This document shows, in pieces, positions 50,905-58,876 of a stretch of 64,000 nucleotides of DNA (its first letter is position 1; the number at the start of each line of letters is the position of its first letter). The notes below the pieces were generated by a model. The model did no database searches. It saw only the letters and a program-made list of their open reading frames with translations, and was not told the origin of the DNA. Position numbers and translations under genes: made by a program. Origin of the DNA: Desulfuromonadaceae bacterium (lineage in GTDB: Bacteria > Desulfobacterota > Desulfuromonadia > Geobacterales > Pseudopelobacteraceae); the NCBI GenBank assembly GCA_028687585.1, contig JAQTZV010000012.1:87745-151744 (forward strand). The letters are read 5' to 3'.

Positions 50905-52842
50905 ATGAATAAAAACATCTTTTTTATGATAGCGGTATTGACCATCTGCATGCTTGCACCTTCCACCGGAAGTGCCGAAGTAACCATTGGAGCGATTGCG
51001 CCGGGATTCGATCTGAAAGACGTTAATGGTACGTCGCACTCCCTTTCCCAGATGAAAAATTCGCCTCTGACGATGATCTATTTCTTCGATGTCGAATCAA
51101 GATCGAGCCAGGAAGGGCTCCTCAGCATCAACCAACTTGTGACATCAAGCAAGTTCGACATCAAAGTGCTCGCAATAACCGGATCTCCACGGGATAAGGT
51201 TAGCCAGTTCGTGAAGAGCAACAAGCTTTTGTTCCCTGCGCTGCTTGATTCCGGTCAGGTCAGGAGCGAGTACAAAGCCCGGCAGATTCTGCCGGTCATC
51301 TGCACCCTGGGGCCTGGGTTGAAGGTGCTTGACATTTTTCAGGGAGGTGGCAAGACGACCGAGAAAATGTTGTCGAGACTCGCAGAGCGGGAGCTTCAGA
51401 GGAAAAACAGTGTCATGGCAAAGGCGATCAGCAGGGAGGTAACAAAAAAGAACCCGAAGAACCTTGATGCACGGAAGGTCACTGCAGCAGTCTCCACGAG
51501 AAATGGTGACCTGAAAGCGGCTGAGGCCGAGTGCCGGAGCATCCTGAGTGATGGTGCGGAGGGAGAGGTGCAGGGCAAGGAATGTCTGGCGCAGGTATAC
51601 CTGAAGAAAGGGAAGTTTGACGACGCTCTGAAACTGGCACTGGAGGTGGAGAAGGCGGCTCCGGAACGTTCATTTGTGCATGTCATCAAGGGTGATGCTC
51701 TGTATGCCAAGAACAGAAAGAGTGAGGCTAAGGCGGAGTATGAGAAGGCAACGAAGAAAAAGTCTTCTGCGCCGTACCAGGAGGCTGTTGCTTATAACCG
51801 TCTTGGCAGACTTAACGATGCAGCCGGAAAGAAGAAAGAGGCCCGGGAGATGTTTGATAAGGCGGTGACTATTGACCCCTATTATGTCGAGGTTACAACA
51901 AACAAAGGGTTGAGCTTCGAATCGGAGGGAAAGTGGGACCAGGCTCTGCAGGCATACCGTCAGGCGCTGGAAATTGACAAGAATGATATCTATGCCGTTG
52001 CTCTGGCACGAAGGGCACAGGAGATGCTCGATCTGCAGAAGGATACGGCCCGTTCAAAAAGAATTGACCAGTTGGTAAAGGACCTCGCTGCACGCTTCAG
52101 GAACCAGAAAACCGACGCCATGAAGGAGGATGAATGGACTTCACGACCGATGGTCATGACATTCATCGACTTTGAGGAAAAGGGTGGGATAGTTGAGCGG
52201 AGCGGCATGTCTACGGTGTTCTCTACAGAATTGACCCGGTACCTCAATGCATCTGGAAGAGTCAAGGTTGTGGAGCGCGCACTTTTGGACCGTCTGCTTG
52301 GAGAGCTGAACATAGGGAGTTCGGAACTGGCTGACCCTGCCACTGCGTTGAAACTTGGGAAGATCCTGGCTGCAAAGCTGATCGTTACCGGTTCAATGAT
52401 TCATCAGCCACAATCTACGACAATTTCGTTCAGGCTGATCGATACCGAGACTTCGGACATCCCTCAGACGACCATCAAACAGATTGGCCCCACATCGGTA
52501 TTCGACCAGGAGCTTTTCCAGTTCAACCGGGACATTCTGAAAACAGTGATCAACAAGTACCCGCTGCGAGGCTATATCGTCAAGAGTTCCGACAATGAAG
52601 CGGTCATAAATCTCGGTGCCAGCCAAGGAGTTGTGCCTGGAACCTCTTTCGATCTTCTGGAGGAGACGAAGCCTATCGAATTCAAGGGGAAAACGCTGCG
52701 ATCAGCACCAAAAGTCATCGGTCGGTTGGAGGTGGTGCGGGTAGAGACTGATCTGGCGTACGTCAAACCGGTCAGCAAAGAGACGCGACTCACTCCTGAA
52801 TCCAGGATCCAGGAACGTCTTGTCGAAACAACTGGTCGTTGA
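50905..52842 (+). CDS. Fusion of degenerate redoxin, TPR repeats and CsgG-type domain
   Basis: The 645-residue exported protein has a signal (IAVLTICMLAPSTGS). A peroxiredoxin/TlpA-like fold follows (about 25-170, GAIAPGFDLKDVNGTSHS, later MIYFFDVESRSSQEG). Then come TPR units (about 175-375) and a CsgG-type domain (about 395-640, VVERALLDRLLGELNIGSSE). The redoxin lacks the CXXC and the resolving Cys; Ser occupies the place. It therefore cannot carry out thiol redox chemistry and may serve as a binding module. It follows the kinase by 15 bases. A truncated paralogue is at 56382-56669. Confidence 0.82.
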   Translation: MNKNIFFMIAVLTICMLAPSTGSAEVTIGAIAPGFDLKDVNGTSHSLSQMKNSPLTMIYFFDVESRSSQEGLLSINQLVTSSKFDIKVLAITGSPRDKVSQFVKSNKLLFPALLDSGQVRSEYKARQILPVICTLGPGLKVLDIFQGGGKTTEKMLSRLAERELQRKNSVMAKAISREVTKKNPKNLDARKVTAAVSTRNGDLKAAEAECRSILSDGAEGEVQGKECLAQVYLKKGKFDDALKLALEVEKAAPERSFVHVIKGDALYAKNRKSEAKAEYEKATKKKSSAPYQEAVAYNRLGRLNDAAGKKKEAREMFDKAVTIDPYYVEVTTNKGLSFESEGKWDQALQAYRQALEIDKNDIYAVALARRAQEMLDLQKDTARSKRIDQLVKDLAARFRNQKTDAMKEDEWTSRPMVMTFIDFEEKGGIVERSGMSTVFSTELTRYLNASGRVKVVERALLDRLLGELNIGSSELADPATALKLGKILAAKLIVTGSMIHQPQSTTISFRLIDTETSDIPQTTIKQIGPTSVFDQELFQFNRDILKTVINKYPLRGYIVKSSDNEAVINLGASQGVVPGTSFDLLEETKPIEFKGKTLRSAPKVIGRLEVVRVETDLAYVKPVSKETRLTPESRIQERLVETTGR

Positions 52843-52843
52843 C

Positions 52844-53326
52844 ATGCGTCTGTCTCCGCTGATACTGTTCTTCATTGTCACGCTTCTGTTTGCAGGGTGT
52901 TCAAGCATAACGCCCCGCAGCAGCGGCCCACCCGGAGTTGCCGTCTGGGAACTGGAGGATCTCACCGCAGAGGGACAGCTTGCCCATGTAGGAGAGCTTC
53001 TGGCGGCGCAGATAACGGATACTCTCGGCAAGCAGGGCAAATACGTCGTTGTGGAGCGATCAAGGCTCATCAGGATACTCGAAGAGCAGCAGTTGTCAGC
53101 CTCATCACTTGCTGATCGCCAGACGCAGCTGAGACTGGGTGAATTGATCGGCGCCCGGTTCATGGTATTTGGAGGCTATCAGATGCTTGGTGATAAGGTG
53201 AGGATCGACATTCGCCTAGTTGACGTTGAGACTGGAAGAATCAGCAAGGCTGTCAAGAAGGTAGTTACCTCCACAGATATGCAGACCCTGCTTGATGCTG
53301 CACAATCTGCGGCAACAGAGCTGTAA
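52844..53326 (+). CDS. CsgG-like lipoprotein
   Basis: The 160-residue product has a lipoprotein signal ending in LLFAGCSS and a compact CsgG/DUF4810-type domain: AVWELEDLTAEGQLAHVGEL, VVERSRLIRILEEQQLSAS, LRLGELIGARFMVFGGYQ. It is a stand-alone version of the C-terminal domain of the preceding protein and starts one base after its stop. ATG 52844 starts the signal peptide; the ORF-track start is upstream. It may form an oligomeric periplasmic pore or ring in the outer membrane. Together with 41857 and 50905 it makes three CsgG-type paralogues in this run. Confidence 0.85.
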   Translation: MRLSPLILFFIVTLLFAGCSSITPRSSGPPGVAVWELEDLTAEGQLAHVGELLAAQITDTLGKQGKYVVVERSRLIRILEEQQLSASSLADRQTQLRLGELIGARFMVFGGYQMLGDKVRIDIRLVDVETGRISKAVKKVVTSTDMQTLLDAAQSAATEL

Positions 53327-53407
53327 CCTCCGCTTTCATGCGGATACTTTACACATTGGTTCCTGCTGCAATCACTCTGGTTGTTGCAACTCTTGCAGAT
53401 ATTGGCG

Positions 53408-53533
53408 ATGACCTATCTAGTCCCTCCGGCGTCGGTTGATGAGGTTTTTGCCGCCTGTGAAGCTGTGATGTTCAGGGTAAAGGGAAGCGGCAAAAATGCG
53501 ATCCGTCACGAATCAGCCGCTGACCGTAAGTGA
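53408..53533 (+). pseudogene. Fragment of a GGDEF (diguanylate cyclase) gene
   Basis: A 41-codon frame reads MTYLVPPASVDEVFAACEAV and then MFRVKGSGKNAIRHE, which resembles the C-terminal end of a GGDEF domain (a D-x-MY-x-K-x-SGKN-x-I pattern). No GGDEF motif, no substrate site and no upstream part remain in this frame. It is the only coding trace in the 246-base gap between two gene runs. It is most likely the remnant of a lost diguanylate cyclase gene. Confidence 0.55.
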
Positions 53534-53572
53534 CATGAAGCTCGGAGCGTGATGAGTGTATCTGTTTGAATG

Positions 53573-54985
53573 CTAATCGGGTCTAGCGACTGCCTGTAAT
53601 TTAAACAAGAGAGGATACTCCATTGTCTCTTCCAAAGTGATCACTTTTTCTATTTCACGGTATCCTGATAGCATTATCACGAGCCGGTGTTTCCCTATAG
53701 GCAACATAAGAGTCAAGGGTGTTTTACCTTTGAAAGTCCCATCAACAGAGACACTCGCTCCTTGTGGAGCTGTCCTCATCATGAGAGCGACCAATGCAGG
53801 CACTGGCTGCAATTTCAAAGGCAGTGACCTCTCCTTTATGGTTTTTTTTCCCTGGACCTGTTTTGAACGAGGTTGTGCCATATGGGTTGTAGGAGAAGAA
53901 AGTTTTTGCACCTGCTCAAGCGGATTTTGAACGGGTTTATTAGTTTCTGAAGTAACTCTATCAGGCTGTGCCACCGGGTCAATCCGTTTAGTTCCTAGTG
54001 GCATAGCATCTTTTGTGGTATCAGCATAGTGAGATAAGGGTGTTCTGTTCTGGTAATAAAATAAAACCCCACAGGCAACCGTTGTCACAGTCACTGCAGC
54101 AATGGTTAGGGATAGAAATTTGGATTTCTTCGGTTTTGCGGCATCTGATATTTGTGTGGCAAACAGAGGCGATTCTTTGAGGCAATTCTTTAAAGCTTCT
54201 GCAAGCTCTTTCCCGGTCTGAAACCTTTTTTCAGGCTCTTTCTGCAAAGCCTTCATTATAATCCAGGATAACTCTTGAGGAACCGGGGACATTGCAACAA
54301 AAGGATCTTTGGGGGTTACATTGATAATTTCATTAAAGACTGTTGCCAGATTCTTACCCTTAGCTCCGAACGGCCTAATCCCTGTACTTAATTCATAGAG
54401 AATGGCACCAAGTGAAAAGATGTCACAACGCCCGTCAACCGGCTTGCCCATAACCTGTTCCGGGGACATGTATGCCGGAGTGCCCATAATCTCCCCTGCT
54501 TTAGTTTGCAAGGTTGCCGAGGCATCATCAATATGAGCAATACCGAAATCGGTAATTTTTATTTTTCCGTTTGTTTGTACTACAATATTGCTAGGCTTGA
54601 TATCACGATGAACAACTCCTTTTTGATGAGCATAATTAAGGGTTTCTGCGATCTGAATGCCAAAAGCCACAACTTCAGACGAATTCAGAGATTTTTCCTT
54701 TAAGATTTCATCAAGAGATTTACCAATAATGAATTCCATAGCAATATAGACGCTTCCCTGTTCCTCTCCAACATCATAAATTATCACAATATGAGGATGA
54801 GACAACCGTCCAACTACTTTCGCCTCTTTCATGAACCTTTTGACGCTGGTCTCAGAATCCATACGATCCTGGCGTAAAACCTTCACAGCAACTATACGGT
54901 CAATGTTTGGATCACGAGCTTCATAAACCACACCCATTGATCCACGTCCAACCTCTTTGATTACCTGATATCTGCCGTAGTTCAA
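53573..54985 (-). CDS. Second membrane Ser/Thr protein kinase with PEGA domain
   Basis: The 470-residue kinase has GRGSMGVVYEARD, VAVKVLRQD, VVHRDIKPSNIVV and TDFGIAHIDD. One membrane helix (SLTIAAVTVTTVACGVLFYY) separates it from a Pro/Gln/Lys-rich linker and a C-terminal PEGA domain (TAPQGASVSVDGTFKGKTP). It is clearly related to the kinase at 49666 but has a different linker and lower GC. It shares the minus-strand run with the OmpA-like lipoprotein upstream (29 bases away) and the FHA protein beyond. These could be its output partners. Confidence 0.92.
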   Translation of the reverse strand: MNYGRYQVIKEVGRGSMGVVYEARDPNIDRIVAVKVLRQDRMDSETSVKRFMKEAKVVGRLSHPHIVIIYDVGEEQGSVYIAMEFIIGKSLDEILKEKSLNSSEVVAFGIQIAETLNYAHQKGVVHRDIKPSNIVVQTNGKIKITDFGIAHIDDASATLQTKAGEIMGTPAYMSPEQVMGKPVDGRCDIFSLGAILYELSTGIRPFGAKGKNLATVFNEIINVTPKDPFVAMSPVPQELSWIIMKALQKEPEKRFQTGKELAEALKNCLKESPLFATQISDAAKPKKSKFLSLTIAAVTVTTVACGVLFYYQNRTPLSHYADTTKDAMPLGTKRIDPVAQPDRVTSETNKPVQNPLEQVQKLSSPTTHMAQPRSKQVQGKKTIKERSLPLKLQPVPALVALMMRTAPQGASVSVDGTFKGKTPLTLMLPIGKHRLVIMLSGYREIEKVITLEETMEYPLLFKLQAVARPD

Positions 54986-55014
54986 ACTTCACCTTGTTCT
55001 CATTTTTTTACAAA

Positions 55015-56226
55015 CTATTTCCCCACACACTGACTAAACTTAAACTCAACACGTCGATCAATTTCATCGGTTATATCATCTTTGCCGGTCCCAACAAGGT
55101 TTTCATGAAAGCCTTTCCCACTTGTCTCTGATTTATGGGTGATGTCCTGCATATAGGGAGCCATCTGTTTTTGAATCCACAGAGCCCGTTGTAGAGATAA
55201 CCTGGTATTGTATGCATCTCCGCCACTCCTGCTGCTATGGCCAATAATGCCGACTCTGCACTCAGGAATTGATGCAACAAATTTTGCAATCTGTTTCACA
55301 TAAATATTATAGAGATTAGCCTTATTCTCTACAGGGTTTATTGAGTTGGCGTTAAAAGTTATTTTACTGGCTATCTCACTGGTTTCGGTAATACTGACCC
55401 TTATCAAGTTTCCATAGACGCTTTCTGCATCCCCCCACTGTCCCTGCTTGACAAGAATGGTAAATTGGCCATTCAACACCTCCAGTTGCTGCTCGTTCTG
55501 ACTGCTTGCCGCCTGATTATAGTAAGATAGAGATTTTTTGTACTCTTTCTGCTCATAAAGTTTGTCACCCTTAACCTGCATTGACTTTATTGCCAATCTA
55601 TCGTGATACTCTTTATTTACAGTTTCATCAGGCATCTTTTTCACTGAAGAAGTATGCTGCTCGTAGTTTATGCCTTTTAGATATACTGGACTATCCTTAT
55701 AAATATCCATTGGCGTTGTATCAAAATTGTTGACATAAACAGAAGCTGAAGCAAGTACCTTTCCGGAAATTTTTTCAAAGACGGTGGCATAGACTTTATA
55801 GGCTTTACCTCCCCCTTCTTGCTTCTCATCAAGAGTGACCATGCCGTTAAGTACGTATTCCGAGATCTCGAGTTTATCCGGTTCCATCTCACCGGAGATC
55901 TCGAAGCGCCTGGTAATTTCCTGAGTCATGATACTGGCGATGTTTGAATTAATTTTAACAGGATAGCCGGATTCAACATCGATAAATGGGTCTATCACGA
56001 TTTTTTTCAACTGTTTTTGATTCGTAACAGGGTTGACAACAATCTTGTTCAACATATTGCCAATGCTTGATTTTTCAAGCTGTTCAGCAAGATTGACCGC
56101 AAGAGCTTTAATCCCTTCTTCAAAATCCATAGTCCGGGTCGGTATAGGCTTGGTATGTGCGCACGAAAAAAGAAGTAAACAAGGAATTATCAAAAGCAGC
56201 AACCGATTGCGAATAAATGTATTCAA
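55015..56226 (-). CDS. OmpA-like lipoprotein with TPR-like middle region
   Basis: The 403-residue product has a lipobox in LLLIIPCLLLFSCAH. A first domain (about 60-200) resembles FlgO/LPP20- or CsgG-like periplasmic folds. A TPR-like stretch (about 215-265) follows, then an OmpA-type peptidoglycan-binding C-terminus (ECRVGIIGHSSRSGGDAYNT, then RLSLQRALWIQK). OmpA-C lipoproteins anchor secretion machines to peptidoglycan (as TssL/TagL do in type VI systems). Here it sits directly upstream of the kinase and could be its periplasmic sensor partner. That role is inferred. Confidence 0.82.
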   Translation of the reverse strand: MNTFIRNRLLLLIIPCLLLFSCAHTKPIPTRTMDFEEGIKALAVNLAEQLEKSSIGNMLNKIVVNPVTNQKQLKKIVIDPFIDVESGYPVKINSNIASIMTQEITRRFEISGEMEPDKLEISEYVLNGMVTLDEKQEGGGKAYKVYATVFEKISGKVLASASVYVNNFDTTPMDIYKDSPVYLKGINYEQHTSSVKKMPDETVNKEYHDRLAIKSMQVKGDKLYEQKEYKKSLSYYNQAASSQNEQQLEVLNGQFTILVKQGQWGDAESVYGNLIRVSITETSEIASKITFNANSINPVENKANLYNIYVKQIAKFVASIPECRVGIIGHSSRSGGDAYNTRLSLQRALWIQKQMAPYMQDITHKSETSGKGFHENLVGTGKDDITDEIDRRVEFKFSQCVGK

Positions 56227-56315
56227 GGTGACAAATCTCCTTTTGATAAAGTTATGATCATTACTGTCTATTAAGCGACCACGAAATAGTTGGAACAGGC
56301 TGTAGTTGTCAGGAT
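56227..56315. other. Decayed sequence flanking gene debris
   Basis: No gene is supported. It separates the start of the OmpA-like gene from the kinase fragment at 56316. Confidence 0.4.
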
Positions 56316-56411
56316 GGAACTATCTTTAATGCCATCACCAACGAAGTCCCATCCCCGATTCATACCATCAATAAACCAATACTACGGCCACCCTCCTATG
56401 TCATCATGAAG
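56316..56411 (+). pseudogene. Fragment of a PEGA-type Ser/Thr kinase gene
   Basis: The 32-codon fragment reads GTIFNAITNEVPSPIHTINK and then PILRPPSYVIMK. It matches the corresponding part of the kinase at 49666, which reads AIFNAITNDVPPPIHTISQT and continues to IIMKCL. The similarity is evident at the DNA level too (CTATCTTTAATGCCATCACC here). The rest of the gene is missing. It is the remains of a duplicated copy. Confidence 0.8.
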
Positions 56412-56669
56412 CAGAGAGATATTGACCAGTCCTTCCCGGCTTGACTGGGAATCGAAATCAAAAAAATAGAGCATCGTAATGTGCGTCCCCTTTCCTGTGG
56501 CAAGGGAATGTGTTTTGCCCTGCGTGTCCTTCAAAGAAAACGGGGGGGCGGTTGCGCCGATTTTTACAGCGGCGTGAAGGGATGACGCCGAAAAGACCGC
56601 GACCAAAAAAAACAGAACAAGGCAACTATAGGCTACAAATTTCTGGAGAGGATTTAAACGTTCAAACAT
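56382..56669 (-). pseudogene. Truncated redoxin gene, paralogue of the 50905 N-terminus
   Basis: The product begins with a signal peptide (VLFFLVAVFSASSLHAAV) and a redoxin start (KIGATAPPFSLKDTQGKT, then LYFFDFDSQSSREGL). This aligns with the 50905 protein, including its Ser for Cys replacement. After about residue 85 it reads into the antisense of the kinase fragment and stops. ATG 56669 has AAGGAAG upstream. TPR and CsgG domains are gone. It is a broken copy, and the head-to-head join with the kinase fragment points to inversion and deletion. Confidence 0.78.
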
Positions 56670-56704
56670 TGCATCTTCCTTTATACAAACAACACATAAA
56701 CCGG

Positions 56705-58267
56705 TCATTTAGGCCTTTTTGGCGACGACGGAGGGAGTAACACTGGCTGTGCCTGTCCGGATGGCGCAGGAATATTCGGACAGACAACGTCTGCGCCGAA
56801 CAGTTTTGGATTTTCACAAATTACCGCTGCAGAAAAAATGAGGAACACATAGTCATAGGTCTCTTTCGGAATATCTTTTCGGGCCAGCAGTTTCCAAAAA
56901 TTGCGCTCACGGGGATTTTCCGGCATCCTGCCGATCATCTTGCGGACATTGCCGTCGCCCCAATTGTAGGACGCCATGGCAAGAAGTCCTGATGCTTGCG
57001 CATCGCTGTTGTTAAGATCCTTCAGGTATCTGGCAGCCGCCACAGTGGCCTTCCGATAATCAAAGCGTTCGTCAAAGGGGTCGTACACCGGCTGCTCGAA
57101 CATTGGTCCGATGCGGAGTCCGTAATCGTTCGCAGTCAGAGAAATGAACTGCCACATACCTTTTGCGTGTCCATATCTGGTTGGTGGCCCTACCGCCCGT
57201 TCATCAAAATTACTCTCCTGCATGGCAAGAAAGAAATACTGATGGGGCAGGTTATTGTCCTTAAGCAGCTGTGTTATCAGCGGAGTGTAGCCTTTTTCAT
57301 TAGCCCTCTTCAGTGCCGTCTGAAGTCTGTCGGTTGACTTCCAGATAGAAATATAGCGTTTCACCTCAGCCACAAAGTCTTTGGGCATAGTAAGCTCGCA
57401 CTCTCCGAAAACCCTGGCAATCCGCATGATAATGCGATCTTCGTCCGAAAGTTTAGCGTAAATGCCCAACTCCTTAACAAAGGAATCGTACTCCTTTTCC
57501 ATACCTTTTGAATTGTTCCTTTTCGCCTTCAGTTCCGCCATTTGGGCCGGGTTGGTGTTTAAGAGAGCAATTTCTTCCAGTTTGCCGATCTGGACTTCCT
57601 GCTCCTTCATCATATAGAAGATGTTCTGCGCAGTGCCCCGCATCGTATCAAGTTTGTTCTTCTGAAACAGGATAACGCCACCCGACGCAACCAGCAGCAT
57701 AACTGCTACACCGATCAGCCAGAGGTACTTCTTCGATTTCTTTTTGTGGGCCTGTTTGATTGCCTGCCTGAACATCATCGTCTGTTCACTGGCATCTTCA
57801 GGTGCTTCATCCGAAAAATAGCGGTGCAGTTTTTGAGAATCGGGTTTCTGTTCAGTTTGGGGCTCCGTGACTTCAGGGATCTTTTTCGGATCGGAGTGAT
57901 GTAAAACGCGAACAGTCTCTCGCACCGGCTCTTCAAACCTTTCGATACGCAGAGAAATTACCGGCCCTCCTATGCCCAGTTCGATTGAACCTTTATCAGG
58001 CAGCAGCATCTCAGTGATTCGTTCTCCGTCAAGAAAGGTGCCATTGCCGCTCCCCAAATCCTTCAGCCACCACCCCTCTGCCGCAGGTTCAATCGAGACA
58101 TGGCGGCGACTTACAAAGTTTTCATTAATCTGCAGTTCGCACCCGTCAGCCCTGCCTATGGTGAAGGGCACAGAGAATCGCTTCTCCCCAGGAGTCGCAT
58201 CCCCCTTCATGACTGCGGCCACAATGGTGCTGCCGTTGTAACTGTTATTTGAGCTGGTTGCTGTCAT
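56705..58267 (-). CDS. FHA domain - transmembrane - lytic transglycosylase fusion
   Basis: The 520-residue protein has an N-terminal FHA domain (about residues 30-110: FTIGRADGCELQIN, SRRHVSIEP, LGSGNGTFLDGERI). A cytoplasmic linker and a membrane helix (about 183-203, YLWLIGVAVMLLVASGGVIL) follow. The periplasmic part ends in an SLT-type lytic transglycosylase (about 325-480, FLAMQESNFDERAVG with the catalytic Glu, RYGHAKGMWQFISL, LLAMASYNWGDGN). FHA binds phosphothreonine, so the fusion can couple kinase signalling to local peptidoglycan cutting. Neighbouring kinases could provide the signal. I know of no standard family with exactly this order, though MltF-like enzymes share the C-terminal part. 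Confidence 0.88.
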   Translation of the reverse strand: MTATSSNNSYNGSTIVAAVMKGDATPGEKRFSVPFTIGRADGCELQINENFVSRRHVSIEPAAEGWWLKDLGSGNGTFLDGERITEMLLPDKGSIELGIGGPVISLRIERFEEPVRETVRVLHHSDPKKIPEVTEPQTEQKPDSQKLHRYFSDEAPEDASEQTMMFRQAIKQAHKKKSKKYLWLIGVAVMLLVASGGVILFQKNKLDTMRGTAQNIFYMMKEQEVQIGKLEEIALLNTNPAQMAELKAKRNNSKGMEKEYDSFVKELGIYAKLSDEDRIIMRIARVFGECELTMPKDFVAEVKRYISIWKSTDRLQTALKRANEKGYTPLITQLLKDNNLPHQYFFLAMQESNFDERAVGPPTRYGHAKGMWQFISLTANDYGLRIGPMFEQPVYDPFDERFDYRKATVAAARYLKDLNNSDAQASGLLAMASYNWGDGNVRKMIGRMPENPRERNFWKLLARKDIPKETYDYVFLIFSAAVICENPKLFGADVVCPNIPAPSGQAQPVLLPPSSPKRPK

Positions 58268-58396
58268 TTATCTTGCACTTTGTTAATACCATTAATCTGA
58301 CGTATCCCGGTTCAAACAAGAAGTTGTCAGCAATATACCAGGTTGAGACCCCTTTGATTGCGCAGCGTTTTTTTTCTTTGTCACATTTAAATGCCG

Positions 58397-58864
58397 TTAG
58401 TACTCGGAAAACCTGCCCCTCAACTGACTAAAACGATGGAAAATATCTTGAATGTGTGCGGGGTCGACAGGTGGAACAGAAATATCACTCCACAAAATTT
58501 TACCATTGCGATCAAAGATAATCCCCTGTCTGGGTGCGATGTCTGACCTGCCTTGGACAACTTTAGTGAACTTCATCGGTGTGCCATCCTCATAGAAGAA
58601 GTAACTGAAACGAACTGACCAAGATTCATGCCCAACACTAATTAAGGCAGCGATTAGGCTGTTTCCGCTATAATAAAGCTTGAATTCCGGCGGTTTACCC
58701 TCCGTGACGGCCACATCATTGATCTCTATAAAAGGTAACTCTCCACGTGAGATTTTCGCCTGTAGTATAGCTACATGCTTGTTCACCGTTTCTATAGGGT
58801 CTTGTTTCGCATGAGAAACAAACGAGAGAGATAAAAAAATAAAAATCAATAATATAGTTTTCAT
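58397..58864 (-). CDS. Exported protein, candidate immunity protein for the M15 effector
   Basis: The 155-residue product has a clear signal peptide (ILLIFIFLSLSFVSHA) and a beta-rich body (LPFIEINDVAVTEGKPPEFK, then VRFSYFFYEDGTPM). No enzyme motif is visible. It lies 12 bases downstream of a peptidoglycan-peptidase gene in the same direction, the standard place for an immunity gene. A periplasmic location would be right for blocking a cell-wall toxin. Both points are context-based; no family supports them. An accessory factor of the effector is the alternative. Confidence 0.6.
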   Translation of the reverse strand: MKTILLIFIFLSLSFVSHAKQDPIETVNKHVAILQAKISRGELPFIEINDVAVTEGKPPEFKLYYSGNSLIAALISVGHESWSVRFSYFFYEDGTPMKFTKVVQGRSDIAPRQGIIFDRNGKILWSDISVPPVDPAHIQDIFHRFSQLRGRFSEY

Positions 58865-58876
58865 GTGATGTTTGAT

